Origin: Fremontodendron californicum
Taxonomy: Eukaryota > Streptophyta > Magnoliopsida > Malvales > Malvaceae
Assembly (NCBI GenBank): GCA_030761205.1
Contig: JAULJL010000003.1
Location: 34,072,301-34,136,300, forward strand
DNA: 64,000 bases
Direction of reading: 5' to 3'
Numbering within the stretch: the first letter of the stretch is position 1; each line of letters opens with the position of its first letter. Below the pieces are notes generated by a model that made no database searches, was not told the DNA's origin, and saw only the letters and a list, made by a program, of their open reading frames with translations. A program made the position numbers and the translations under genes. Below, piece after piece: positions 23,451 to 36,640 of this stretch.

Positions 23451-26400
23451 TCACTTCCTAATCTTGTAGAACTCCAACATTTCTTGTTCCACTGGATGAG
23501 TCTTGCCTACTATGACAAGGCAATGCAAAGGTTTGCCAAAATCAACCATCCCGAGTTGTCTCATTGTGCCTGCAACTATCAACTGATCCTCACATCCCAG
23601 CCGAGCAAACCCGACACAATCGGTGTCTTCATCATATGCTACAAGACAATGCATGAATTGAGAAAGCTTAGCAGCACTGATCCTTCATACCCCTCTTTGC
23701 ATTTCCCATAATGCCAGTAAGGAGGGAAAAAAAAAAGTGGCATCTATTCAAGCATATTGCAGCATATCTAAGATATGCTAGCTACAGAACATAAAATCTC
23801 ATGATATATTACATCAGTCATTCAAAACAGATATGCAAAAGTGATTATCCAGCCAAAAAGGCCACTAAAAAAGATGGGGAAAAAAAGTGGGGTGGCAGCA
23901 TAAGGGGTCCCAGATATCTACCCGTATGTTACTCGGACTCGAGTGTGAGTGTCGAACACAGGTATGTTCAATTTTTTCTAAGATTTCTATGTATTTGGAG
24001 GGTCCTTGGAGGATCATATATCCATACCCATGTCCGGATATGCGTCGGACACGGGTACTTCAAGAAAAATGAAGAGTTGGAGCAACATAGATCTACCCTA
24101 TTAGAACAAAGCATATTTAGATGGCATTAACTTTGTACACCAGAAATAATCTATATCATGCAATGGAAACCAAAAAAAAATTCCCTAACCTCCATAATTT
24201 TCACTTTCCTTGAGCACTTTATAGCACAATGAGATAATCAATGATCATATTCCCCTAGTTATAAAAAATTTTAAACGATTTTGCAGGTGCAGACCATGTT
24301 AATGATCTCAGGAAGTAGTTAATAAGAATAGGCACGATAATGTTTTACTAGAAACTCATTAGTTTTATAGGAGATTAATAGCAACTGCAGATAAGGAGCA
24401 GGAGTGGAAATGTTCATGAGTCATAGCTTTCTGATCCAACTAGAACATACTAGGATTTTGGACAAAGCCATCACATAATGTTCCCTCTTGCTGTCCCAAC
24501 ATTCTAGGTTCTTTCCAAGTTCAAATCTTAAGCATGACCCAAGCTGAACAATTGATTGACATTCTGACATCCACAAACAAAATAAAAGCAAATACAAGGA
24601 GATGCTTCTTGAAAGGGTCCCCAATGCATAGAACTTGATATTTTCAACTTGACTGGTCTTAACTTCAAATCTTAAAGAGGAGGGTGGGGTTTACAGGATG
24701 ACATATGACTACCTCTCATTGTGTAACCCAAGGGCCAAGGTTCACTATGCTTCCACATGTATTAAAGAACTGAAAATAAAAAATATCCATGACTGTAGGA
24801 AAAAGGCTACCTTTCTATCTTCCCCTTAATTAGTCTCCTCCAGCACAAGTATAAGAGAGCACCAATTGGTAAAAGATTTTATTTTACATGTTTCATTGTA
24901 ATTGACCATGCATTTATTAAGTCTAGTATCCTTGGTAGACTAAAAAAGTGGCAAAGCATACACAATGCAGAAATATATGAAAGCTTCAAGACAGTAATAT
25001 CTGTTTACTCTCACCGGATTCACCATGCTTTTGCTCGACCTCCAAAAGCTGCTCGATGGCAGTGTTTATTGTCATGTACCTAGGTGGTTCATACTGCTTT
25101 CTTCCCCTGAAAATACTCAAGGGAAAACCGGGAAAAATAATCAGTCAAACCAATGGCAGAACTGTCGAACTGTATGGAGCATAAAACAGTACAAACTACA
25201 ACTTCTGATACAGACCTGCACAAAGACTCCAATGTTGGTTCCTTTACACGAATATCTGTATGAGAAAAGGAATAAAATCGATTTAAGACTCCTGAATCAG
25301 GCAGAACATACAACAATAACCCATAAAATTACACCACAAACTGTGTTTATCTTAAAAGGCCTATTATTTGAGTCTCGAGTGGAAAAGTGGAGAAATACTC
25401 AGATCCATAAAGAAATGAAATAAAATGTGCATCCTCATGCTGCTCATTGGAAAATTTAGAGCTTATCATCTCCTAACTAAAGTTAGCTGCAATTTTAACA
25501 GTAACCACTTCTAAATACTCTTATATATCTTACTACGCGATCATCTAAGGTTATGAAGATCTTTGCAGATTAATTAAACAGAAGCACACTCAACTCCATA
25601 ATTGTGCATGGTCAAGTAACATATACTGACAACAAATGAGAAATTGCCATTAGAAGAACTTAAAAGAGTGATTTATGCACAAAACAACCTCACCTAACAG
25701 GCAAAGTGTATGCAATCCAAGATTGCGATTTCTTTGAATTTTTTCACAAAAGCTATCAGGCCTCCATGTTTCAGTAAAAAAAGGTATTGAAACTGTCTCC
25801 CCATAGCGGTAGAGTTGCAATCCACAAATTCCAATTGCATTCATCACAGATGCATTATGCACTACCTTGACATCAATCCCCAATGTCTTTGCTCGAACAA
25901 CAAGATCAGTGTGTGTTGTTGCTCTGCAATTTTCCCAATCAAAAAGACTAATTAGAAAGAAAAGAGAAGCATCAAAAGACTTCTAGGTGAATAAAGACTA
26001 TCTATGTAGTTGAAGCTCAACACACAAAATCTCCAAGGAAAGAAAGATCCATGATTATATTCCCACACACCTGGTTTGACCAACCTCAATCTCATTCTTA
26101 AAATTAAATATAGCTCATCCAGATCCCAAACCTTAAGTGAGTTATTCAACAGTGGTTATTCAAATCTTAAAGCTTCATCCCAAATACAATAACTAGAGAG
26201 GGAGAGAGGAAATGGGAAATAGAAGAATGGTATACTCTAAGTTCTATTGAGAAAGGTTGGCCAACAGATTTGAATAGCCCATCAAACTCAATTACAATAG
26301 GAACTAATGTACACAAAGGTCCCATTTAGAATGAAAATTCCAATGGAAGTAACCAAAAACTCCTACTTCTGTTTAGATACTGGGTTGCATGCAAGAGAAA

Positions 26401-27012
26401 TTTTAAACCAAAATTGCAAGCTACCTAGAAAGACAACCTAACAAAACAGCTCGATGATCTCAACAGTATTGAAAACATAAGTATTTGATGAAAAACCAAG
26501 CATTACAAATAAATAAAAACAATCCAATGTATAAATAAGTAGAATACAAAAAGAAATTAGAGAAAAAGAAAATAAAATCAATGAGAGCACATACAAATAT
26601 TTTATCAAAGAAAAAAATGAAAGAAAGTCCAGTAATACCCAAAAGGATCACCAACAACAAGGAAAGCCACATCAGACCCACTAGCTTCTGCCAGAATATC
26701 GTCTACTTTTTCTTCAACCATCTCTCTATCTGCAAGTATAAGTGGTTTCCCATACAATTCCTCCTGACATTTTTAAAAATTCTAGCACAAATGAAAATTC
26801 CAAGAACTAAAAGATAGCAAAGTTATCAAGAATAGAAAGAAGTCAAAGAACATTTGTAGTACCAGAGTGGAAAGGCCATCTGTAGAAAGACCAAATGATA
26901 GAAGAGATGTATAGGCCTCAATGTACACTTTCTCACATTTCTTCACCGCATCTAAACCTCTTAGAGTAATGTCTCTCTCATCCCCCAATCCAAGGCCTAT
27001 AATGTATAACAT
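23451..27012 (-). CDS. DPH5: Diphthine methyl ester synthase (DPH5)
   Basis: DPH5 is a cytosolic SAM-dependent methyltransferase that methylates the modified histidine of elongation factor eEF2 during diphthamide synthesis. Exons are 27012-26863, 26763-26639, 25923-25694, 25255-25216, 25106-25015 and 23638-23451. They total 825 nt, giving 274 aa plus stop, with every join in frame at GT/AG sites. It shows the tetrapyrrole-methylase-type N-terminus MLYIIGLGLGDERDITLRG, the nucleotide-loop region FLVVGDPFGATTHTDLV, HNASVMNAIGICGLQLYRYG, and the C-terminal DCVGFARLG and LHCLVIVGKTHPVE. Length is close to other eukaryotic DPH5 proteins (about 275-285 aa). ATG 27010-27012 matches the family start. 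No lesion was seen. Intron 5 holds one CTATGTTACTC-family MITE. Confidence 0.95.
23924..24090. mobile_element. MITE, CTATGTTACTC family, copy 2 (inside DPH5 intron 5)
   Basis: 167 bp, ending GAGTTGGAGCAACATAG and starting with an inverted match to it. It is flanked by a perfect 8-bp duplication ATCTACCC (23916-23923 and 24091-24098). An 8-bp duplication points to the hAT superfamily. Confidence 0.85.
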
Positions 27013-28110
27013 CTTTGTCTGCTAACCTGGATTAATGGTCAAAAGCGAAGGAAAATGGGTAAGAATCAAGCTATTAACATTGGTATTTTAGTACATTAAA
27101 ACAGTTTAGGTATATGCCATAGATGATTTATGACAAGTGATACACTGATCTATCAGTTCCATTCTCACACTTAATTACAAAATTTCATACTGAAACATAC
27201 TTCATCATAAAACTTGAGAATGTATAACAACTGCAGTTATAAATTGTCAAACCAATTATTCTAAGCATCAAAAAGAAACGAAACTGCTCCAACAACATTT
27301 TGACACGAAATTTGACCCCCCCCCCCCCCCCATTGCTTTAATACCTTTAAAGTTGAAAATTACATAACTCAATAATTTACATAGAACTTGACCGAAAGAA
27401 ATCTACATAAAATAGTCAAAACCAGTGGTACTTCTTCTAATAAACACTCCCATTTAATTAAATAAAGACTCGCTAACTCAATGCGCAACCATTGCTTCCT
27501 TATCACTAAAATCTAACACCACTACCAATAAACCCACCAGAAAACCATCATTTCCTACTGCAGAAACATCAAACATCTCCTTAATAACCCCAAATTAAGT
27601 AATCAAATCATTAACAATTTCAACGAGAAAACTCAAAAACAACTTGTACCCATCACTGAAAACAGCAAGTAAGTACCTAATGAGTTTTTAAGGTATTCTT
27701 TACGAGGAAAAAATGGGTCTTTAGTTTTTGGTTAAAGAAGTTCAAATGCTTTGTCTCAAAGGGAGGTTCCATAAGAAAAACCTCGTTTTTATAATTCCAA
27801 CACAAAACAAAGCAACCCAATGTGAAAGTAAACATATTTTGCAATACCCAGAAGCATAAATGAACTAAACTTAGACCTCAACATAAAAAAAACTTGTATA
27901 TTAATGAGAAAAACAGTATAAGATACCTCCCTAGTAATCAATTTCTTCTAATAGAAACTTATGATAAATAAGAAAGGAATGTCTTACCTGAACCTAAACC
28001 AAGAGAGAAGGGTCTGATGCGAAGAACGTCGGCTACTTCAAAGAGGCAGTGAATGGAAAGAAAAGAAGAAAAAAAAGAGTGAAGAAAGGGAGGAGGCAAG
28101 CGCCGAGCTC
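27013..28110 (-). other. DPH5 5' UTR with a probable leader intron
   Basis: A donor-like AG/GTAAGA occurs near 27987 and an acceptor-like TTAGCAG lies a few bases before the ATG. This suggests a leader intron of about 0.97 kb and a first exon near 27988-28110. A 16-C homopolymer (27316-27331) lies inside the intron. The assignment rests on splice-site shape only. Confidence 0.45.
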
Positions 28111-28404
28111 GGCTTCTGGGCTCTGGCGGCTAAGAAAATGCTTTTGATTTGGGTCAAATTACATATGTTTCTCAGTAAATTTCCATATTGTTCATGCAAC
28201 ACCCTAATATGCATCAATTCAAAATATAACACCTAAAAAGGCATCAATTCAATAAAGCTATTTTTAAATAAATGTTAGTAAAGGAAAAAAAAATTGAAGA
28301 GTTTTTAAAAGAAACAAAAAATAATGCATTTTTTTGAATAATTAAAATGGGTTAGGTAAACATCAATCAAGTATTAATTCATATGATGATACTGCTGACA
28401 GATT

Positions 28405-31400
28405 TTTTAAAATTACGGGTGTGAGAGGAATTAAGCTCGTAATGTTTTCGTCAGATGAGTTAATTAGATAGGGATTAGGGATTATAAGTAGACTAGAAAC
28501 TTCAAAAAAAAAAAAAATGTTAGGTAAAGGAAAGGAAAAAAAATGTTAGTTTTCATATTTGGTTAAATGGTGAAAAGTAAAAAAAAAAATATGTATTACA
28601 ATATACATTTTTAATTATGACTTTTTTTATAAAAAAAACAATGATATAAATATTAAATATCAAATTATAAAAAGGAAACAAACATTATAATAAAAAATAT
28701 GACTGTAATATAAAAAAGAACAAAAATAAAAAAATATATAAGAATAGTAAAATTTTGCTACAATTTTCAAAATCAATTACGTGAAGTATATAAGTCTATG
28801 AATAAAATAATTATTCTTTTTAATATTACTTGTAATTTGATAAATATAAAATGAGTAATATAGATATTTCATATTTAAACTTTTTTTATTTTCCTTTTTC
28901 TCATTTTCCACCAATTTGAGATTTTTAAAAAAGTTGAGCATTTTTAAAAAAAGTGAGGGAGTGTTCGGTACCTCCATTTCCTTTAATTTAATTAAAATGT
29001 TATCTAGATAGGGTTTTCTTTAGAGGTGGCAAAATGAACCCGAACCCGAAAATCCGCCCAGAAAAATCCGAACCCGAACCCGCCCAAACCCAATTTGACC
29101 AAAAAGTCAAAAACCCGAACCCGAAAAAACCCGAACCCGAATGGGCCCGAACCCGAATGGACCCGAACCCGAATGGGCCCGAACCCGAATGGACCCGAAT
29201 GGACCCGAACCCGAATGGGCCCGAACCCGTATGAGCCCGAACCCGAATAGACCCGAACCCGAGATCGGCCCGAACCCGAACCCGAATTTAATAGTAAAAA
29301 TAAAAATAATCAAATTGCAATTTTTTTTTTTTACAAAGCAATAACTTTAATTATAAATTTTATTCTAATTTTTTTAATAATTTAATTAAACTTAAATATA
29401 TTATATATATATGATGAAATAATAATTTTATCAAAAAGTAAATTATATTTTGTACTTATAAGTTATAACTTTAACGTCTCATATCATGATGAATTTACAA
29501 TCGAAATATTTTAAATTCTTGAAAATTTTAGAGATGTGAAAAAAAATTTGACAATAAGGCCTTTTGGGTTATACTTATACGGTTAGGTTAGGGTGAGTTT
29601 AATTGGATTATGGCTTTCATGAGATTTTATTTTAGCGGGTGGGTTTAATGGGGTTTTGGGTTTTATGGCCTTTTGATTTTGGGTATATTTATTATATATT
29701 AATAAATAATCATATTAATTATATATTTATTACGTATAATTTAAATATAAATTATATTTTTTTAGTACTACTTTATAATTTATACTTTATATTGATGAAA
29801 AAAATATAAGTATTGGATAGATATATATATATATATATCTTGACTATAAGCATAAATTTTTTGCATTTTATAAGTATATAAACGAATAGATAAAGGCCAT
29901 AATTTATTTTTAAAAGTTTTTTATTTTATAGTGAATATAAATTATAATGTATTTATATTTTGAAATTCGAGTTCATCAAATCAATTATTTTAAATATCAA
30001 TATGATTAATTTATAATATATCATATTTTTTATAATAAATTATTTCAAAATTTGATTTTATATAACAAATTAATTTCTTATTCTTTTGGTGCTAACAAAT
30101 ATTAATTTTAAAAAATAAATATAATTAAAAATATCATATAATAGCAAAAGTATAAAAATAATAATAAATGAATAATTTGTTTTTAGATATAAATATTTAA
30201 ATTACGTAAAAATGATTAAATCTAATATAAAATAAAATGATGTAAAACATATCCTAACCCAGACCGAACCCGAATGGGCCCGAACCCGAATGGACCCGAA
30301 CCCGAATGAGCCCGAACCCGAATGAACCCGAACCCGAATAAACCCGAACCCGAATGAACCCGATCCGAACCCGCCCAAACCCGCCCAATTGCCACCTCTA
30401 AGTTTTCTTATTTCCCCTCATTTCTCTTACTTTCTCTTCTCTCCCTTCAATCTAAACACAGCTAAAAGATTTTTCTCCCAAGTTATAACTATTACTAATA
30501 AAAATTGAGAAATTATCTCATTTATCATAATAAAATTTTTAAACTCAAAACAAGCAAGATAATACATACTATTTAGAGTATATTAAAAAAGAATCCGCTT
30601 TTTATACATTGTCAATGAAAATTTTAAACTACGCAAATAATTAAGAAACTGATTAAATATTTTTTATTATATTAATTTTTTAATGATTTTTATTATATCC
30701 TATACGAACATGTATCACCATACTAAACTTAAAGATTTTAAACTTCATAACAATGTATCATATAATTTTCTTTTAAACAATAAATTAGGAAAGATGGTGA
30801 AATTGAAATAATGGGTGGAAAGTTGGAAATGGAAAGGAGAGTAAAGTAACAAGTTTATATATTAATTAGTAGTAGTATTACTATTGTGCTTCAATTTAAA
30901 ATCGTTTTAGAAATAAATTTTGGATTAAAAGAGAATAATTACAAGTTGATCAAATAATTTAAAATTGAATATTCTACTTCTAATTTCATTCCTAATATAA
31001 TTTTATGAAAATAGAGAAATAGCAATTTTATTACTGAACTTAGGCTTATACTTAGGTAGGCTTAACTAAAATTTTTATCAACTATAACTATATCTTTCAA
31101 TTGATATCAACTATAACTATATCTTTCAATTGATCCAATTTTTTCATTATTCTATTTAGAATGTCAAAAACTAAAGGCAAGAATGAAAGAGTTGAAATAA
31201 GTTACATAATTAGAAAAAGTGATAATGTTCGAATTATCATTAAGTAGTTATTTTTGTTAAGAGAAAGTAGTTTTTTAGGTAATTTTTTAATATAAAAGTA
31301 GATAAATTTTGTAATTTTTTTAAATAAAAAAATGTGTTTTAGAAAAATATTAAAAAATATATTAACATTCCTTATTTTATAATTATTATATATTTTATAA

Positions 31401-31470
31401 TTTTTTCAACTAAATTGATATAACTTAATTCATGATACTAATTCAATCACTTATTTTATAATAGTACAAG
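28405..31470. repeat. Duplicated intergenic block, copy A (with hAT insertion)
   Basis: 28405-29020, 30401-30800 and 30800-31470 match, in the same order and orientation, 38705-39330, 39320-39695 and 47976-48660. Shared words include TTTTCATATTTGGTTAAA, ATAAAATGAGTAATATAGA and AAAGTAACAAGTTTATATA. Removing the hAT element from this copy makes it contiguous with copy B. The block itself is noncoding. Confidence 0.85.
29021..30400. mobile_element. Non-autonomous hAT element with 17-bp satellite-like ends
   Basis: 1,380 bp. Inverted ends are TAGAGGTGGCAA and TTGCCACCTCTA. The flanks share GTTTTCT/GTTTTCTT, and the empty site in copy B (near 39310-39330) has this word once, confirming an insertion with a 7-8 bp target duplication. 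Both subterminal zones (29036-29290, 30250-30390) are tandem 17-bp repeats of CCCGAACCCGAATGGGC type. The core is AT-rich with no transposase. Confidence 0.88.
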
Positions 31471-31648
31471 GGATAGAACCCAAGCCGAAACAAACCCCTA
31501 CAACAGCCGAGATCCAAGCCTAAGCAATTGAAGGATGTGGCAAAATACCCCAATTTTCCCATGAAAGAAAGCAGGACACTTCAAGAATCAAATATATCAT
31601 TTAAACCTTCTTTTTTTGGATATATTGGCAATAAGATATATATATATA
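31471..31648. other. Spacer between copy A and the MULE
   Basis: Unique-looking noncoding sequence; no gene. It ends in the (TA)n target site of the MULE. Confidence 0.5.
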
Positions 31649-31739
31649 GGTTTTTCATAAGAATATAGCTAATTTTTTTATTTACCAAAATATCGTTATT
31701 TTGAGATTAATTCTCAAAATTCGCTTGTTTTAAAATCAG

Positions 31740-31980
31740 CTGAAAAATCGCCATCCCCATGATGATTTTTCAACATAAATTTTTTAAAAAATTCAAAAAA
31801 CACCAAGAGAAATCGTCATGATGGTGTCGATTTCCCTTGGTGTATTTTTTTAAAAAATTCAAAATACACCAAGGGAACCACCACCCCCCATGGCGATTTT
31901 TCTTGGTGTAAATTGATTTTTTTTTTTCAATTTCACTAAGGGAAATCGCCATGGAGGGTGGCGATTTTCCTTGGTGATAT
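31740..31980. repeat. Hairpin cluster in the left MULE end
   Basis: At least four imperfect palindromes built on AAATCGCCATG...CATGGCGATTT, spaced by T/A runs. Similar ones are at 37990-38110 in the right end and at 9940-10120 in the solo end. Their reuse suggests a structural or transposase-binding role; this is inference. Confidence 0.75.
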
Positions 31981-32200
31981 TTTTTTAAAAAATAAAAAAT
32001 AGTAAAATTTTAAACTTCAACGGTTAGGGAAAAAATACAAAATTTTTGAAGGCAACGGTAACTTGACCGTTGCCTTCAAAAAATTCCCCCCAACTCCAAT
32101 CTTCTATAAATACACTCCCCTCATATTTTCTGCAATATAATTTAAAAGTTTTTTTTCTTCTTTCTACAACAATTTTTTTTTTCTACAACGATATTTAAAA

Positions 32201-34676
32201 ATGGCTTCATCATCACAATTGATGTTGCAAGAAAATCACATATCCTTGATTATATTTAAAGAGGTAAGTAAATTGTTGTAATATTATTTGTATTAAATTA
32301 TCAATTTTTAGTAATTTTTTAATTATTATTATTTTGTCATTTTATAGTTTTATAATTTTTATATGTTTAATTTTTTAATTATTATAGTTTTATCATTTTT
32401 TAATTATTATTGTTTTATAATTTTATAATTTTTTATATTGTTTAATTTTTTTTTATTATAGTTTTATAATTATTATTGTTTTTTCATTTTATAGTTTTAT
32501 AGTTTTTTATTTTTTATATTGTTTAATTTTTTATTATTATAGTTTTATAATTTTTTTAATTATTATTGTTTTTTCATTTTATAGTTTTATAGTTTTATAG
32601 TTTTATAATTTTTTATTTTTTATATTGTTTAATTTTTTAATTATTATAGTTTTATAATATATTAATTTTTATAATTTTATAATTATTTAATTTAATTTAA
32701 TAAATTATCAACAGGATACTCGTCGCGTGTTACGTTCGAGGAAATTTACATTGGAGGACCCGCATTCATCTATTATCGACCACTTTAGAAGAGCCAGATT
32801 TTATCACGCAACTTAAATTTGACGATTTTTGCTACAACCCGACATAATCAGTGCGTTGATCGAACGATGGAGACCCAAGACGCACACTTTTCATTTTTCG
32901 TTTGGTGAATGTATGGTAACTCTAGAAGATGTTGCGCTTGAACTTGGACTTCCGGTCCATAACGATGCAGTTACAAGCCCAAGCTTGCTAGATTGAAATG
33001 AAGAGTGTCAAAATCTATTGGGCACGGTACCTCTAGAAGAGTATGTATCTGGCTCAACGGTGAGACTAAATTGGTTGAAATTCTTTCAAAATCTTCCATT
33101 ACACGCAACTGAAGAACAGATACAATATGCTGCTAGAGCATATATTTTACGTTTGATTGGAGGATTACTAATGCTTGACAAATCGAGCAGTCGGGTACAT
33201 TTAATGTATCTTCCATTACTACATGATTTAGAGCATGCGACAAATTATAGTTGGGGTTCTGCGTGTTTGGCAGTTTTGTATAGAGAATGCAGTTCCAAAA
33301 AGCCATGACATAGGTAGATGTTTAGTGCTTCTATAATCATGGGCTTGGCGGCTGCCATTTCTTGCTCCGCGCGTGGATGTTTCGACTGTATACCCCCTTG
33401 CAAGCAGGTAATAATCTTTACTATTTTATTAATTTTGTACGAACTTGTATTTTTATAGGTCTATTAAGATTTTATACGCATTTTAACAAGTGGAGTAATC
33501 GTAAAGATCTTACCGAGACTCCAACTGACCTTGCAAGTATAAGATTGCGACTAGATCGAGTAGGATATGATAAGGTAAATGTTTCGATTGTTACATTCAA
33601 GTATTTTTGTATTTAATCCATATGAAACTAATAATTTGTAATAATTATTCTTAGTTTCTGTGGATGCCGTATTCCTCAAGTGAAATTATGGCATGCCTCC
33701 CATCTGATGCCTACAATAATTGTAATATATGGAAATCAAACACAGCATTGATATGCGTTTCATATGTAGAAGAGTGGCACCAAACTGACAGGGTGTTGCG
33801 ACAATTTGGGATGCAACAACAAAATTTGGGATGCAACAACCAATTCCGCAAGCACCAGCGAACCTTGATAAGGTTCACAAGATCGACATGCATGGGCCTC
33901 ATGAAGAATTCTGGCCTGCGAAGTATGAACATTGGACCTATTGGTGGGATATACGTTCTCAACGAATTCCGACAGGTTATCCGATTGTTGGTAATAATTT
34001 CAATCCATCTGATGATTACATAGGATGGTATAAAAATGAAGGTCGGCCTTTTGTTTGTCCACCGTCGGTGTATGAGGATGTTAGGAGTATGCCATTTACC
34101 GAACAAACTTCAACTCCAGTCCCTCCTACACAGGATATGGAAGCTCTTAGACCTAGCCGACAACGTGGGTGGATGAGTCAACCGGCCTCATCAGAGTTCA
34201 CTACACCGAGGATGTCATTTAGTCATCCTAAACCTGAACGGGATCATGGAGTACCATCCAGTCATCATTATTCTGTTAGTCACCCCGGATATGACGTTGA
34301 TGAGTGTTATCGATCATCACCGCTAATGACGAGGTTAGATGACCAGGTCCCCATCCTAAGTCCAAGTTTAGCATATATAAGTACAATGTATCAGTTTGGA
34401 ACCCCTGCGTCAGCATTTGATGGTACATCATTTGTGGGTCCATCTAGTAGTCAGGTTCCCTTTATGGGTGAACTAGGTGTTGGCTCCTCCAGCAGTGGGT
34501 TTCAAATTTTTGATACAGAAGAAATGGCGGATGACATACAACCGGAACCAGTGGCGATTACAGCAAGAGGTTGTGGTCGACCGCGAATACTAATCACTAA
34601 CGAGGTTGAACAACGGGTCCAACCATCACACATTAAGAGAGCTCGACAATGTTGCTCTACACCACGCAATAATTAG
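32201..34676 (+). pseudogene. Plant mobile domain (PMD, aminotransferase-like) gene carried by the MULE
   Basis: PMD proteins occur both as host genes (MAIN/MAIL type) and inside transposons. Exon 1 is 32201-32263 (ATG to a GTAAGT donor). After an AT-repeat intron the frame resumes near 32715. The domain landmarks are clear: SALIERWRPKTHTFHFSFGE, then MVTLEDVALELGLPV (32850-32960), SWAWRRLPFLAPRV (33335-33380) and a long Pro/Ser-rich C-terminal part (33831-34676). It is disabled by a frame break near 32813, a TGA near 32995 where Trp is expected, and a TAA near 33335 where Gln is expected. Further introns lie between 33410 and 33655. Not a functional copy. Confidence 0.8.
32270..32710. repeat. 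AT-rich tandem repeat in the PMD-gene intron
   Basis: Irregular repeats of TTTTATAGTTTTATA and TATTGTTTAATTTTTTA. Low complexity, no coding content. Confidence 0.7.
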
Positions 34677-35096
34677 AATAAATGTAGTTTTATCAATATA
34701 ACGAGAATAATGTATTTTAAATTTGTAATATATAAATTTATATGTTTTGCATTTCATGTTATTTATTTAAATTTGTTGAAAAATTAATTGTTATTTTTAA
34801 TTTTCTTATTTATTTTGTTATTTATTATTGAATATATTTTTTTAAATGTTAATTTTTTTTATTTATTTTTAATTTTGATTTAGCATATCTAACTAAAATG
34901 TTAATGTTGTTATTTAATTTATAAAAATATAATTTAATTTATTATTCAATATATTTTTAAAAATGTTAATTTATAAACTTTCTTAATTTTATATAAAATA
35001 ATAATCCAAATTACATGATAAGTAGAAAAAAACTTGCATAATCCAAATTACATGATAAGTAGTAAATATTACAGGTTATGAATACATGTAATTCCT

Positions 35097-36640
35097 TTAT
35101 TGTTGATGCGAACTCTCCCCCGATGTGCCAGATTGATGCGGACATTTTCGATAGCTATGACCTTCATTTCTGCATAAACCACAACATTTTGTTTGGCCTT
35201 TCTCCCTAAGGTCCATTTCATTACGAATACGACTTGATTTTGGTCGATCATGTGGATTTCTCCGAATTTCTTGATTGGGACACACTTCTGGACCATCATA
35301 TTGAGGCTAATAACCTTCATTTTCAACTGGTTGGAACTCATGTCTATAAACATTCAATATAGTTTCCAGTCTATATACATTGTCCACATATTGCATGCAA
35401 TCTACATGGACATGTGCACAAGCAGCAACTACATGTGAACAAAGGAACCTTTGTGCTTGAAACTTCCCACAGTCACACCACATGTCACTAAGCTTGACTT
35501 TGTACTTCATTGCAGAAACACCCTCTTGTGGATCAACTAACTCTTCAATCAGAAAAGATTGATTTGTTCGAGTAAAATTACAAACAAAGTCGGAGTTAGC
35601 TTTCCCTGCCATTTTCTTGCATAGCCTGTGTGACTGTTTCACAGTATGTATGCCCTCCCTCCATCATTGCAATTTGCTTGTTCCCCATCTTAACAAAAAG
35701 TGCAGCCAATCTATAATATGTTGATTGCACTAAAGCAGTAATGGGAAGATGACGCGTTCCCTTCAACACCGAATTAATAGATTCAGCTAGGTTGGTTGTC
35801 ATATGACCATAACGTCTTCCTTGATCATATGATTGGGCCCACTTCTCCTTGGGGATCCTATCAAGCCAATTATCCGCCTCTGCATTTTCTCCATGAAGAT
35901 TCTCATACATGAAATGAAAATTTGGTCGCCTCAACTCGTATCCTGATAAAATTAAAAACAAAAGACTTGTGAATTTCAGTATTATTTTATATACTAAAGG
36001 AAATATAAGAGATAAAATAACTATGATTCGATTCCATACCCATGTTAACAATGTGTCGATGCAATTCCTTATTGTTAAACTTCTTTATAAAGTTAGCTGC
36101 AATGTGTCGAATGCAGTACACTGAATATGGATGTGGAGGATCCCATCCAATACCATCGCGTCTGATCGCAGCTTTGATGGTTTCAAGTCAATCAGACATC
36201 AAGCATATGCCAAGCTGTTTTGTCACATCTCTACGCAAATTAGTGAGAAAGAATGACCAAGCCTCCGTTGTCTCACCCTCCACAATGGCAAAGGCAATTG
36301 GCAGTATGTTTCAGTTGTCATCTTGTGCAATAGCTAACAATAATTTTCCTTTGTATTTTCCATATAAGAAAGTACCGTTTATTTGCACAATAGGTTTACA
36401 ATACGGATACCCTTCAATGCACGATTTGAATGTCCAAAAGAGTCGATGGAATATTCTCTTACCCTGAACCAGTCGATCACCGTGATATGCAGGTACTGTT
36501 TGCAATTCCACAATTGTACCAGGAACGAAATGTTGCATTGCACCTAACCATTTAGGTAGCTCATTGTACGATCTATCCCAATCGCCAAAAACTCAAACAA
36601 TCGCCTTTTGCTTTGCTTTCCACGCTTTCTTATAGGAAGT
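35097..36640 (-). pseudogene. MULE transposase (MuDR type with SWIM zinc finger and zinc knuckle)
   Basis: In order: the N-terminal side of the catalytic region (YKKAWKAKQKAI..., then GCIEGYPYCKPIVQINGTFLYG-like sequence at 36360-36420); a conserved PHPYSVYCIRHIAANF block near 36130; a short intron (about 36038-35945); then TNLAESINSVLKGTRHLP, and the SWIM finger CDCGKFQAQRFLCSHVVAAC near 35430-35490; finally a CCHC-like knuckle CCGLCRNEGHSYRKCP near 35150. In-frame stops occur near 36590 (Val-stop-Val), at about 36187 (MSD-stop-LET, where Arg is likely) and near 35307 between the SWIM and knuckle parts. Two of them fit CGA to TGA changes. Not functional. Confidence 0.85.

Noticed and set aside
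29034..29344. Open frames on both strands coding repetitive Pro/Asn/Glu or Gly/Ser/Phe text
   Set aside because: They are translations of the 17-bp satellite repeat at the end of the hAT element. Being open in several frames at once is a repeat effect, not a gene.
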